From Thermophagus sp052400625 (GTDB lineage Bacteria > Bacteroidota > Bacteroidia > Bacteroidales > Marinilabiliaceae): DNA of 64,000 nucleotides. The stretch is taken from assembly GCA_052400625.1 (NCBI GenBank), contig JBQTGH010000016.1, one strand, 5' to 3'. Shown piece by piece: positions 1 through 8,847 of the stretch (the stretch's first letter is position 1; every line of letters starts with the position of its first letter). The translations under genes and the position numbers were made by a program. The notes under the pieces were generated by a model. The model saw only the letters and a program-made list of their open reading frames with translations. It was not told the DNA's origin and made no database searches.

Positions 1-39
1 CTAGCGTTCATCCTGAGCCAGGATCAAACTCTTCGTTGT
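1..39 (-). rRNA. rrs: 16S ribosomal RNA, 5' end only
   Basis: The reverse strand reads GAAGAGTTTGATCCTGGCTC and continues into GATGAACGCTAG, the universal 5' start of bacterial 16S rRNA; the GATGAACGCTAG continuation is typical of Bacteroidota. Only the first ~39 nt lie in the window and the gene runs off the left edge. The mature 5' end was placed by analogy with E. coli, where 11 nt precede TTTGATC, so it may be off by a few bases. Confidence 0.95.
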
Positions 40-235
40 ACAAAAAGTTCTTATTAGCTCTTTTAAGTATTGGCCTTTTCGGAATTTCCGGTTTGGCTTT
101 TTTCCTTCCTCAGGTTTTGCATCTATTCTGTCAAAGATCTTTTTTCTCTTAACTCTTTTCGGGAACTTCTATTTCTTCTCGTCCCCCTCTGCTTTCCGCT
201 AGCCCCGTGGGGTAGCTCCTTTTCAAAAGCGAGTG

Positions 236-267
236 CAAAAATACAACTTTCAACCTCCCCCTCCAAA
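236..267 (-). promoter_or_regulatory. rrn operon promoter (Bacteroidota type)
   Basis: On the reverse strand a -33 TTTG (267-264) is followed after exactly 20 nt by TATTTTTG (243-236), a full match to the Bacteroidota TAnnTTTG -7 element. Transcription would start near 230 and give a leader of about 190 nt before the 16S. The leader is purine-rich on the transcribed strand, and a short hairpin with CCCC/GGGG arms lies at about 200-214. Confidence 0.75.
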
Positions 268-629
268 TCTTTTTCTATTCTTTTTTCTGCCCCAATAGGC
301 ATCTCAACCTCATCTCTCCTGAAAACTAAAAAGATAGTAACTCAAAAAAAAATGCAGTTTTTTATTCTTGATGAAGAGATATGCCCGGATTTCGGGAATT
401 AGCCCAAATTCATTCCTTCAAAAAACTTTAATAAAAGCCCCCTGTTTCCTTTCCAAAGCGAACAAGCGTTTATGATTTCATCGTCCAACAAGACGATAAG
501 AAAAAATAAAGCTAACATGAATGAGATAGAAAGTCAATACGCCAAAAATCAAAATTATTTTTTGCTTTGTATATATTAATGTAGGTATCAGCAAAAACAA
601 CGACACAAAATATTCTGCCAAAAGACAAC

Positions 630-649
630 TTGTTGTATCTTCGCAACAA
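630..649 (+). promoter_or_regulatory. probable era promoter with overlapping inverted repeat
   Basis: TATCTTCG at 636-643 matches TAnnTTTG with one mismatch and lies 23 nt before the era ATG. It is flanked by the perfect inverted repeat TTGTTG (630-635) and CAACAA (644-649), so a repressor or an RNA hairpin could act here. No clear -33 element is present. Confidence 0.4.
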
Positions 650-666
650 ATTCAACAAAGACACAT

Positions 667-1548
667 ATGACGCACAAAGCCGGTTTTGTAAATATTTTAG
701 GGAATCCCAATGTTGGAAAGTCCACATTATCCAATCAATTAATAGGAGAACGATTATCAATAATAACCTCCAAAGCTCAGACCACCAGGCACAGAATATT
801 TGGGATCGTCAATGAGGACGAATATCAAATCATTTTCTCGGATACTCCCGGGGTGTTAAAGCCTAAGTACAAGTTGCAGGAGTCGATGCTTCAATTCTCC
901 AAATCGGCCCTTTCTGATGCCGATATAATATTATATATAACGGACACGGTAGAAAGTCCCGACAAAAACGATGAATTTTTGAATCTGGTAAAAAAGGCTG
1001 AAGTGCCAATCCTGCTGGCCATTAATAAAATAGACCTGATTCAACAGCAGGAGCTGGAAAAGATGCTGGAGTACTGGGAGCAAGAGCTTCCTTCATCCGA
1101 GATTTTTCCAATATCTGCCCTTCATAAATTCAATCTTCAGAATTTATACAATCGTATTGTAGAGCTGCTCCCGGAATCTCCCCCTTACTTTGACAAAGAT
1201 GCACTGACCGATAAACCGGAAAGATTTTTTGTTTCGGAAATAATACGTGAAAAGATACTCCTTAACTATCAAAAAGAAATTCCTTATTCGGTAGAGGTTG
1301 AAGTTGAAGAATATAATGAAGGAGTTGAAAGAAACCATATTCGCTGCGTTATACATGTCAGCCGAGATTCCCAGAAAGGGATCCTCATAGGGCATCAAGG
1401 GAAAGCCTTGAAAAAATTAGGCATTGACTCGCGCAGAGAAATTGAAACCTTTCTGGACAAAAAAGTATATCTCGAACTTTATGTGAAGGTATCAAAGGAT
1501 TGGCGAGACAAGACCAATTATCTGAAAAACTTTGGATACGATCAATAA
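667..1548 (+). CDS. era: GTPase Era
   Basis: Era is an essential Ras-like GTPase that binds the 3' end of 16S rRNA and assists 30S maturation in the cytoplasm. The 293-residue protein shows the P-loop GNPNVGKS (about 12-19), the switch II DTPG (about 59-62) and NKID (about 119-122). Its C-terminal third is a KH RNA-binding domain containing GILIGHQGKALKKLG. The length matches the family (about 300 aa). The ATG at 667 is the first start after a likely promoter at 636-643, and the P-loop sits at the expected distance from it. Der, the other ribosome-assembly GTPase, lies 177 bp downstream on the same strand. Nothing is unusual in the sequence. Confidence 0.97.
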   Translation: MTHKAGFVNILGNPNVGKSTLSNQLIGERLSIITSKAQTTRHRIFGIVNEDEYQIIFSDTPGVLKPKYKLQESMLQFSKSALSDADIILYITDTVESPDKNDEFLNLVKKAEVPILLAINKIDLIQQQELEKMLEYWEQELPSSEIFPISALHKFNLQNLYNRIVELLPESPPYFDKDALTDKPERFFVSEIIREKILLNYQKEIPYSVEVEVEEYNEGVERNHIRCVIHVSRDSQKGILIGHQGKALKKLGIDSRREIETFLDKKVYLELYVKVSKDWRDKTNYLKNFGYDQ

Positions 1549-1612
1549 ATGTTTCTGTTTGAAATGAAATAATGGATCAAAGGGCACGCACAAGTAAACC
1601 AATCATTTTTAC

Positions 1613-1620
1613 TATCTTTG
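1613..1620 (+). promoter_or_regulatory. -7 promoter element upstream of der
   Basis: TATCTTTG is a full match to the Bacteroidota -7 consensus and lies about 105 nt before the der ATG. No matching TTTG is seen 19-21 nt upstream. It suggests that der has its own start site besides any read-through from era. Confidence 0.5.
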
Positions 1621-1725
1621 CCCCCATTTTGAGAAAGGGATAACCATGCAATCTTCAATACATCAATAATTTGTGGAATTGTATCGGCACCTAAACAAGA
1701 AAAGCACACCAATTATTATAGTATC

Positions 1726-3030
1726 ATGGGAAATATAGTAGCCATAGTAGGACGCCCCAACGTTGGGAAATCAACGCTTTTTAACCGGCTCACAGAAACC
1801 CGCCAGGCCATAGTCGATGAAACCAGTGGTGTTACTCGGGATCGAATATATGGGAAGGCCGAATGGAACGGCGTTCGTTTTTCTGTGATCGACACAGGGG
1901 GGTGGGCTGTCAATTCGGAAGACCAATTTGAAGAAGCCATACGTCAACAAGTACTTATTGCGATTGAGGAGGCAGAGGTCATTCTTTTTGTAGTGGATGT
2001 ATCATCCGGTATTACCGATTATGATGAAGCCGTAGCAGACGTGCTCAGACGAAAAGCAAAAAAAGTAATTATTGCGGTCAATAAGGTGGACAATAACTTA
2101 CAAATTGCTGAGGCTTCATATTTTTATAAAATGGGGTTGAATGAACTTTATCCCATTTCAGCCATTAATGGGTCGGGAACAGGCGAAATGCTCGACCATT
2201 TGGTAAAGCTTTTGCCCGGCAAAGAAGAAGATGAGAGTTCGGATCTTCCCAAATTTACCGTTGTAGGTCGTCCCAACGCCGGTAAATCCTCGTTGGTAAA
2301 CGCACTTATTGGTGAAGAAAGAAACATTGTAACGCCCATCTCCGGAACAACACGCGACAGTATCTTTACCGAATACAATAAATTCGGACATCATTTTCTG
2401 TTAGTGGATACTGCAGGCATCAGGAAGAAATCAAAAGTTAATGAAAACCTTGAGTTTTACTCTGTAATGAGGGCGATCAGAGCGATCGAAAACTCTGATG
2501 TCTGCTTCCTGATGATAGATGCCACACGAGGTTTTGAAGGACAGGATCACAACATTTTCAATCTGATTGAAAGGAACCGCAAAGGGGTAGTTTTGCTGGT
2601 CAATAAGTGGGATCTAATTGAAAAGGACAATTACACTGCCAAACAGTTTGAGACTGAAATAAAGTCAAAAACAGCCCCTTATACCGACTACCCGATAATT
2701 TTCACCTCGGCAACAGAGAAAATGCGTATATATAAGGCACTGGAAGAGGGGCTTCAGGTTTATCAAAATAAATCACGACGCATAAGCACCTCAAAGCTAA
2801 ACGAATTTCTACTGCCGCTGATAGACAACTATCCCCCGCCGGCTACCAAAGGCAAATACATTAAGGTAAAATATATTACACAATTGCCCTCGTCGGTACC
2901 ATCATTTGCCTTTTTCTGTAACCTGCCGCAATACATCAAGGAACCGTACAAAAGATTCATAGAAAACAAATTACGCCAAAAGTGGGATTTTCGTGGCGTA
3001 CCGATCAACATATTCTTCAGAAAGAAATAA
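1726..3030 (+). CDS. der: ribosome biogenesis GTPase Der (EngA)
   Basis: Der is a double-GTPase needed for 50S subunit assembly. The 434-residue protein has two consecutive G domains. The first carries GRPNVGKS near residue 8 with DTGG and NKVD; the second carries GRPNAGKS near residue 180 with DTAG and NKWD. A C-terminal KH-like domain follows (about 350-434). Length and order match the EngA family. The ATG at 1726 places the first P-loop at the usual position. No frameshift or missing motif is seen. Confidence 0.97.
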   Translation: MGNIVAIVGRPNVGKSTLFNRLTETRQAIVDETSGVTRDRIYGKAEWNGVRFSVIDTGGWAVNSEDQFEEAIRQQVLIAIEEAEVILFVVDVSSGITDYDEAVADVLRRKAKKVIIAVNKVDNNLQIAEASYFYKMGLNELYPISAINGSGTGEMLDHLVKLLPGKEEDESSDLPKFTVVGRPNAGKSSLVNALIGEERNIVTPISGTTRDSIFTEYNKFGHHFLLVDTAGIRKKSKVNENLEFYSVMRAIRAIENSDVCFLMIDATRGFEGQDHNIFNLIERNRKGVVLLVNKWDLIEKDNYTAKQFETEIKSKTAPYTDYPIIFTSATEKMRIYKALEEGLQVYQNKSRRISTSKLNEFLLPLIDNYPPPATKGKYIKVKYITQLPSSVPSFAFFCNLPQYIKEPYKRFIENKLRQKWDFRGVPINIFFRKK

Positions 3031-3091
3031 CTCGTTTTGAGCGATGGTAACCATTTTCAGCCCGAGAGAATGGTCATGTCTTCCTTTTTTA

Positions 3092-3099
3092 TATCTTTG
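3092..3099 (+). promoter_or_regulatory. -7 promoter element of the hemerythrin-luxR pair
   Basis: TATCTTTG is a perfect TAnnTTTG match 31 nt upstream of the hemerythrin-gene ATG, in the 100-bp spacer after der. It implies that the two following genes form a separate transcription unit. Confidence 0.6.
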
Positions 3100-3130
3100 T
3101 TTTTATTCAATCTAAAAAAGAAAAAAAGAA

Positions 3131-3868
3131 ATGCACATTCATCCCCACATGAAAATGTCTGATTTAGTGAAAGCCGACTTTGAATTGCTGGCCGTACTGC
3201 AACGGTTAAAAATTCCTTTTGGCTTTAAAGACAAGAGCATCCAGACAGTTTGTCGGGAGGAAGGAATTGATCTTAATTTTTTTCTGAGTTTGGCCAAATG
3301 GTTTCACGAAAGGGATTATTTCCCCGGAGAAACCTTAATGAGTCATCCGGTAAAATGGCTGATAAAGTACTTAAGAAGTACCCATTCGTGCTACATCGAC
3401 TATCAAATACCCAGAATTGAATCGGAAATTGTAGAGATTGAAAACATCGATCAATCGAGCAGCCAGAACATGCAATTAATGTTGAAATTCTTCAGAGAAT
3501 ACATTAATGAATTCACAACCCATATAGAATTGGAGGAAAAAACCATATTTCCTTACATTCTGCAGTTGGAAGAAAATCTGGAAAAAGATCAACCCGATCC
3601 GGCATTCCTGAAAAAGGCCAGAGGTTATACCATTCGTGATTTTCTGGGGGAACACAGTGATATTGAAGAAAAACTGACGGATTTAAGAAATATCTTGCTA
3701 AAATATCTGGCACCACCATCGGACAACTGTCTTTTCACCAATGTTCTGATCGAAATTTTTCGGTTAGGCAATGATTTAAGTGATCACACCATATTGGAAG
3801 AAAATGTTTTAATTCCTCAGGTCATAAAGCTTGAAGAACTTTTTCACAAAAAATTTCCACAGGAATAG
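3131..3868 (+). CDS. hemerythrin-domain protein related to RIC/YtfE/ScdA
   Basis: The 245-residue protein resembles the di-iron RIC (YtfE/ScdA) family, which handles iron-sulfur damage and nitric oxide stress. The ligand pattern is visible: His85, His131 with Glu135, His175, and His219 with Glu223. This is close to the published E. coli YtfE set (H84, H129/E133, H160, H204/E208). Residues about 10-55 look like the ScdA_N domain, but the usual CCGG motif is replaced by GFKD, so the N-terminal cysteine pair is missing. The next gene, a LuxR-type regulator, starts 8 bp downstream. My inference is a di-iron O2/NO sensor working with that regulator rather than a repair enzyme. The fold assignment is firm; the role is not. 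Confidence 0.85.
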   Translation: MHIHPHMKMSDLVKADFELLAVLQRLKIPFGFKDKSIQTVCREEGIDLNFFLSLAKWFHERDYFPGETLMSHPVKWLIKYLRSTHSCYIDYQIPRIESEIVEIENIDQSSSQNMQLMLKFFREYINEFTTHIELEEKTIFPYILQLEENLEKDQPDPAFLKKARGYTIRDFLGEHSDIEEKLTDLRNILLKYLAPPSDNCLFTNVLIEIFRLGNDLSDHTILEENVLIPQVIKLEELFHKKFPQE

Positions 3869-3876
3869 ACCTAGCC

Positions 3877-4455
3877 ATGGCAAAAGTATTAATAGCAGAA
3901 ACCTCCTATCTGGTTCGGCGAGGGCTAATAAGCCTTTTAGAGCACACCGATGGTGTTACTGAGCTTAGAGCGGCCGGTCATCCCGACACCATTATGCAAA
4001 CTTTGAAAGAATTTAGTCCGGATATTCTATTGCTGAATTCTGCTGTCGCATTTCCTGTTTCTCACGAAGAATTAGTCTCCATATTACACGACAAGGCTCG
4101 AATCATATACATCATAAACACCCCGCTTCCGGAGGATAGCCCGGCCTATCAAATTTCCATCTTCGACACCAAAAGCAAACTCACAGAAAAGTTATCCTAT
4201 CACTTGCAGCATTATCAACATAAAACAACCGACAAAGATGAAACGGAGGAACTAACACCCCGTGAGAAGTTGATACTCAAACATGTTGCCCTGGGGTTAA
4301 CCAATAAAGAGATTGCTGCCAAACTCTATATCAGCACCCATACAGTAATCTCTCATCGAAAAAACATCACTCGCAAATTAGATATTAAAACGGTTTCCGG
4401 GCTCACCGTTTATGCTTTGCTGAATGGCATTATCAAGATGGAGGATATCGCTTAA
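3877..4455 (+). CDS. LuxR-family DNA-binding protein with a degenerate receiver domain
   Basis: The 192-residue protein has a receiver-like N-terminal half (about 1-115) and a GerE/LuxR helix-turn-helix (about 126-175, with LTPREKLILKHVALGLTNKE). In a true receiver the residue after the third strand is the phosphorylated Asp; here the segment reads DILLLNSA, giving Asn54. The acidic pocket after the first strand reads AETS rather than a double acid. Phosphorylation by a kinase is therefore unlikely. It sits 8 bp behind the hemerythrin gene, so control by that protein is a reasonable inference. It could also be a constitutive or ligand-bound regulator. Targets cannot be read from the sequence. 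Confidence 0.85.
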   Translation: MAKVLIAETSYLVRRGLISLLEHTDGVTELRAAGHPDTIMQTLKEFSPDILLLNSAVAFPVSHEELVSILHDKARIIYIINTPLPEDSPAYQISIFDTKSKLTEKLSYHLQHYQHKTTDKDETEELTPREKLILKHVALGLTNKEIAAKLYISTHTVISHRKNITRKLDIKTVSGLTVYALLNGIIKMEDIA

Positions 4456-4496
4456 CCCTCAACTGTATCTTCGTCCTCACCGAGCCATTTCACCGG

Positions 4497-4597
4497 TATA
4501 AAATTAGGTTAATTCATTGGTTTGATGGAACTCGTCCGGCAGAGATTTATCCATAATCTTTGGAGACCAAGCTAAATTGTCATGCTCGTTTCATCTG
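4497..4597. repeat. dispersed intergenic element, copy A
   Basis: A 37-bp head (4497-4533, ATTGGTTTGATGGAACTC at its right end) and a tail (about 4579-4597, GTCATGCTCGTTTCATCTG) match further copies at 37215-37335 and 51758-51872 and shorter copies at 40386-40430 and 61593-61637. All lie between genes. The divergence between copies suggests age. Confidence 0.6.
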
Positions 4598-4681
4598 TTT
4601 GTCTTAGCCAATTCGGTAAAATAATTACTACTAAAATATAATAGGGGATACCATGACAGTTTTCTACCTGCTTCGATTTCG

Positions 4682-4689
4682 TATCTTTG
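4682..4689 (+). promoter_or_regulatory. -7 promoter element of the RDD gene
   Basis: TATCTTTG matches the consensus fully and ends 13 nt before the GTG start at 4703, so the transcript would have an extremely short leader if GTG is used. If the ATG at 4742 is used, the leader is about 45 nt. Confidence 0.55.
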
Positions 4690-4702
4690 CAAAAAAAAGA
4701 AC

Positions 4703-5101
4703 GTGGATAAGGAACAAAAACTTCTTTGGGAAAAAGTACCCATGGCCGAACGAATACTTGCAGGGTTGGTAGATATTATTATAACTCTGTTGATATCACT
4801 CTTTCCCAAAATCGGTTGGTTGTTTGGGCTCATCTATTTATTGGGGAAAGATTCATTTTCATTCCTAAACGGCCAGAGCTTTGGGAAGAAACTGTTTCAT
4901 TTACGGGTTATCACCTTACCCCATTATGCCTCCATGTCAGGTCTGCCGGAGAAGTCCGTTATTCGTGGTTTGGTCTTGCTAATTCCGATTTTAAATATTA
5001 TTGACTTTATTCATTTGATAAAGTATAAAGTACGGATTGCCGACCGATGGTCCGAGACCAGAGTCATCAAAAATCAAGACTGGGAAACAACCGGCAACTG
5101 A
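4703..5101 (+). CDS. RDD-family membrane protein
   Basis: The small integral membrane protein (132 residues from GTG) shows the RDD pattern: a charged AERILAGLVDIIITLL segment entering the first helix, a second helix with WLFGLIYLLG, a loop with NGQSFGKKLFHLRV, and a final membrane segment followed by D-R-W-S-E-T. RDD proteins are of mostly unknown function; some transport ions or small solutes. The start is uncertain: GTG at 4703 or ATG at 4742, which begins MAERILAG. Its 3' end overlaps by 28 bp, tail to tail, the 3' end of the leftward sensor kinase gene. No operon partner is evident on its own strand. Confidence 0.75.
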   Translation: MDKEQKLLWEKVPMAERILAGLVDIIITLLISLFPKIGWLFGLIYLLGKDSFSFLNGQSFGKKLFHLRVITLPHYASMSGLPEKSVIRGLVLLIPILNIIDFIHLIKYKVRIADRWSETRVIKNQDWETTGN

Positions 5102-8100
5102 AGGAAGAAAGTGGAACCTTTTCCTGCCTCTGTTTCAAACCATATCTCCCCACCCATACTTTCAATGGTTCCTTTTACAATTGCCAAACCCAGTCCCATT
5201 CCACTGGTTTTTGTAGTAAAGTTAGGGACAAACATTTTTTCGCGAACTTCCTCCGAAATACCTTTTCCATTGTCTTGAATTTTCACCAATACCATTCCAT
5301 CCGAAACAGAAGCAGAGACTTTAATTATCCCTTTACGGTCTTTCGGGATTGCCTGAACAGCATTGTTAATTAAATTATTAAACACCCCCAGGATTTGTTC
5401 CCCATCAGCATAAATAATGACCTTTTCAAGGTGGTTAAAATCAACCAACACCTGAACATTGTTCCCTCCTGAAAATAAGGTCACACTGCTCGTGATTTTC
5501 TCAAGCAGATCAATATTTTTCCTTTTCGCAGCAGGCATCTTAGCAAAATGGCTGAACTCGGTAGCAATGGATGAAAGCTTTTCAATTTGTTCAATCAGAG
5601 TTTGTGAAACCTTGTTAAGGAAAACGCCGAAATCAGGGACCTTATCATCCCAGGCCCTTTGCAAATATTGGATATTTAGCTTCATGGGAGTCAGAGGGTT
5701 TTTGATTTCATGTGCGATTTGCCTTGCCATCTCACGCCAGGCCAGTTCGCGCTCGGTACGTGCCAGTTTCGCTGCACTTTCTGCCAGCTCGTCCACCATT
5801 CGGTTATACTCTTCCACAAGGCTTCCAATTTCGTCATGGCCATGGTAGTCGATCTTTTCATTGTGTTCATCAATTTTAAGATCTGCCAGTTTGTTTTGTA
5901 ATACTTCCAATGGTCGGGTTATTTGTCGGGAAAGAAATACCGCAATTCCTATAATAATAAATGAAAACAAAAGATAGAAATTAATGACGGTCATTACCAC
6001 TGAAGATACCTCCTCTTTCAATTCATTTGTTGCCACAAAGTATGGGACATTGACGTAACCGATCAATATGTCATCTCTGTTGTAAAAGGGCACATAGTAG
6101 GAGGTATAGGTCAATTCTCCAATGGACTCCTCTTCCAAAAAGCGATTTTCACCTTCAATGGCCAGTTTATAATAGGCAGAAGGGTTCATTTGAGCACCCA
6201 CCAAGCCTTGCTCAAACAATTCGGGACGTGATGATGCCAATAACATGCCATCGATACCAAACAGATTAATATCACAGAAAAACACGTTAGATATCGTTTG
6301 AAGCTGATAATTCAGATAATCTTTACTGTTTTTGTCAAATCGGCCTTCGAGCCCTATCTTGGACTCCAGTTCAAGGAGGACCGATTGCACCTTCTCATTG
6401 AGCAGTCCCTCATGTTTATTTTTAAACTGGCCAACGGTATAATACACCGTTCCGACCGCCACCACCAATAAGATAAACAACATTAACCCCACAAACGAAA
6501 GCTGAATACGCTTCTGTACCGACAGCCTAAACTGAAAGGATAGGGACTGGATCTGAATAAGTTCTACCAATAAAAATCCAAATAAAAAAAAGAAAATAAA
6601 GAACACTGAAAAGGCGATAAAGATATCTGAAACCGTATGATCCTTTAGACTTAAGATGACAACGGTATTCGGCTCCGGACGAAAAACCAAATGTGAATAT
6701 CCATTCCCTTTAACAAATACCTTAGATTCATTTAAAAGGTTCATCTGTGCGATGGTACCATGATAATCATACGCTCCCGAACGCTTCACCAACCGCCCGT
6801 CCACATATTTGGCATACGAATAATCTTCAACCAACTTCAAGCGTTCCTGCTCTTTCTCGCTAACAAGAAGTTCAGGATATCCCAATCCTTCGAAATAGGG
6901 TTTGGATTGCAATTCGATAAAAAGCGTGGTTTCCAAAGGGTGACCTTCAAAAAATCGAAATAACCCGAGAAAAGAAACCCTCCCATTGTCATTGTTCAAA
7001 TAGTAAAAATGGGTACTCCCATCAATTAAATGCCCCTCCTGCTTAAGTAACGAAAAGAAATACTGATAACAATTGGTAACGTCTCCAGTCTCCTCAAAAA
7101 CCACATTTCCTCCCGGCCAGCAAGGCACAATTTGCAAATCGTAACGTCCCCAATAGCCATAGAAATAGTACTTCAACAAATGATTTCGAATAGCCGCCTG
7201 GTTTATATTTGTTTGCGCCAACAATTGACGTAGCGGCGCATCACGCATCATTTGGGTTTCAATATCCTGAAGATACATTTCAGCCACCGGATCATCCTCT
7301 CGCAACAATTGATAAGATAAATTCTCGACCAACAATTCCCTGTCCGACTTCTCTTTCTCCATGGACAAATTAATCAGGACCGTCCCCGTAAACAGAGAAA
7401 ATAAAGCCACCAGCCACAAAAAAGTATTGTAAGAATGTTGTAAACGAAAATCGCGTTTCACCAAAACCAGCACAACAAAAATCAATGCTGAAAAAAGAAG
7501 TCCCCAGTCACTTTGGCCATACCCAAGGCCGCCCCACCCCACCACAGAAATCAGTGTTCCAATTCCTATTAATATGCACAGGCGGCTACGTCCCATCCTC
7601 AGCAGAAAAAGCCGCACCACCTTCTCTGAAACCAACAAGAATGAGAAAAACAAAAATGCCAGAATACCTATTTTAATAATGGCTATTTCATTTATTTCAA
7701 TGACCTTAAAAAAGACAGAAGGACCGGACGAATGCCACACCAAACGGTAAACCTGTCTCACCAGAAATAACATTCCACCCTGCAAAACCAAGAAGAAACA
7801 TAAAAACAGCAAATCCAGACGAATCCCTTTCTCCCATTTCCTAAAAGCACCCGGCCACCGGAAAAAGCGGAAAAACAAAAAAGACAAGAGAACCGTGTTA
7901 ACGGCAAACAGCAACAAAGCACCCAACGAAGAAAAAAAGTTAGATGCGGCAAAATGGATGGGGGAAAAAAGATCTAGTCGACTAAAAGAGGACATCCCGG
8001 AATGCCATAATAACCAGTAGGCGGTCACCCCGTAAACAAATCCAGCAACCAATAAACGACCATTTAACCAACGTGATCCTCTTGACCGTTGAAGCCACAT

Positions 8101-8763
8101 AAGCAATATGCCCCACAAAGAAAATGCGGCAACAAGAAATGCCAACAAGACATAAATCCCGATGGTATCATTCCCTTTGTTACGCGTGAGGTTACTCAAC
8201 GAGAATAAATATTCTCCCTCCAGACCATATACCGGTTCAAAAAAAGGATTCTTCTGTCTGACAATCTGTACGGAAGAAGATAATCCTGACGACAACAAAA
8301 ACCGATCTTTTAGATATTTATTCTGATAGGGATAAGATTGTTTAATTCGGCAAAGTCCTACCAATAAAAAAGGATCATTTCGAAATTGTTGAACCAGATA
8401 GTAACCATTCTCCAGTTTGACAAATGGTTGCAACAGAAAAACAGGATGCAGGCCCTGAACAGGGATCCTTTGATCCGACCAGGCCACCAGTTGGTTGTTG
8501 CGAAAAATCAAAACGTCATACCCGGATTGGGCTACAGAATCCATCAACTCCCATAATAGTCTGGTATCGGCCAGCTCTTTTTCTGAAAGATTTTTCAACA
8601 AGCTGTTAAGTGAAGCCTGACGCTCTTGTACAGATTGCTCAATCTGACGAATATCAACATCCGACTTTTCATTCCCCACAAAAAAAAACTCCAGAAACAA
8701 TCCTGCCATTGCTCCCGAAAAAAATAAAATAAAAAGTATCCACCATAAACGTTTGCCGGACAT
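5074..8763 (-). CDS. NtrY-like multi-domain sensor histidine kinase
   Basis: This 1229-residue kinase is far longer than classical NtrY (about 750 aa). After a first membrane helix (about 7-27) and an extracytoplasmic stretch comes a block of about seven or eight helices (about 200-465). A second large extracytoplasmic region follows (about 470-735), then two helices, a third extracytoplasmic sensor region (about 800-915), a last helix and a HAMP linker (about 942-995). The kinase core has the H-box HEIKNPLTPM with His1018, an N-box region (NNLINNAVQAIP), and the G boxes DNGKGI and GMGLGLAI. It should sense envelope state and phosphorylate a response regulator, but none is adjacent. It lies 84 bp after rlmH on the same strand. 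Related large kinases occur across Bacteroidota. Confidence 0.9.
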   Translation of the reverse strand: MSGKRLWWILFILFFSGAMAGLFLEFFFVGNEKSDVDIRQIEQSVQERQASLNSLLKNLSEKELADTRLLWELMDSVAQSGYDVLIFRNNQLVAWSDQRIPVQGLHPVFLLQPFVKLENGYYLVQQFRNDPFLLVGLCRIKQSYPYQNKYLKDRFLLSSGLSSSVQIVRQKNPFFEPVYGLEGEYLFSLSNLTRNKGNDTIGIYVLLAFLVAAFSLWGILLMWLQRSRGSRWLNGRLLVAGFVYGVTAYWLLWHSGMSSFSRLDLFSPIHFAASNFFSSLGALLLFAVNTVLLSFLFFRFFRWPGAFRKWEKGIRLDLLFLCFFLVLQGGMLFLVRQVYRLVWHSSGPSVFFKVIEINEIAIIKIGILAFLFFSFLLVSEKVVRLFLLRMGRSRLCILIGIGTLISVVGWGGLGYGQSDWGLLFSALIFVVLVLVKRDFRLQHSYNTFLWLVALFSLFTGTVLINLSMEKEKSDRELLVENLSYQLLREDDPVAEMYLQDIETQMMRDAPLRQLLAQTNINQAAIRNHLLKYYFYGYWGRYDLQIVPCWPGGNVVFEETGDVTNCYQYFFSLLKQEGHLIDGSTHFYYLNNDNGRVSFLGLFRFFEGHPLETTLFIELQSKPYFEGLGYPELLVSEKEQERLKLVEDYSYAKYVDGRLVKRSGAYDYHGTIAQMNLLNESKVFVKGNGYSHLVFRPEPNTVVILSLKDHTVSDIFIAFSVFFIFFFLFGFLLVELIQIQSLSFQFRLSVQKRIQLSFVGLMLFILLVVAVGTVYYTVGQFKNKHEGLLNEKVQSVLLELESKIGLEGRFDKNSKDYLNYQLQTISNVFFCDINLFGIDGMLLASSRPELFEQGLVGAQMNPSAYYKLAIEGENRFLEEESIGELTYTSYYVPFYNRDDILIGYVNVPYFVATNELKEEVSSVVMTVINFYLLFSFIIIGIAVFLSRQITRPLEVLQNKLADLKIDEHNEKIDYHGHDEIGSLVEEYNRMVDELAESAAKLARTERELAWREMARQIAHEIKNPLTPMKLNIQYLQRAWDDKVPDFGVFLNKVSQTLIEQIEKLSSIATEFSHFAKMPAAKRKNIDLLEKITSSVTLFSGGNNVQVLVDFNHLEKVIIYADGEQILGVFNNLINNAVQAIPKDRKGIIKVSASVSDGMVLVKIQDNGKGISEEVREKMFVPNFTTKTSGMGLGLAIVKGTIESMGGEIWFETEAGKGSTFFLQLPVVSQS

Positions 8764-8847
8764 ATGTTCTAATTTTCAGGTCGAAAAATACAAATCCCCT
8801 TTCCTAATATTGCATCAGGACGTAACAATAACCATGCAAAAAAAAAA

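Larger units (their letters stand above)
40..666. other. rrn leader and rrn-era intergenic region
   Basis: This region holds the rRNA leader (40 to about 230), the rrn promoter (236-267) and about 370 bp of AT-rich spacer up to era. Open frames across it (for example rightward 70-402) lie opposite the rRNA leader, have low-complexity pyrimidine-rich codons and no family resemblance, so I do not call genes here. Confidence 0.6.

Noticed and set aside
70..402. Rightward 110-residue open frame at the left end
   Set aside because: It is opposite the rRNA leader and crosses the rrn promoter; the Ser/Phe/Leu-rich composition follows from pyrimidine-rich DNA, and there is no family resemblance.
550..557. 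Second rrn promoter (reverse-strand TAATTTTG)
   Set aside because: No -33 element lies at 19-21 nt, and the position is more than 500 nt from the 16S start.
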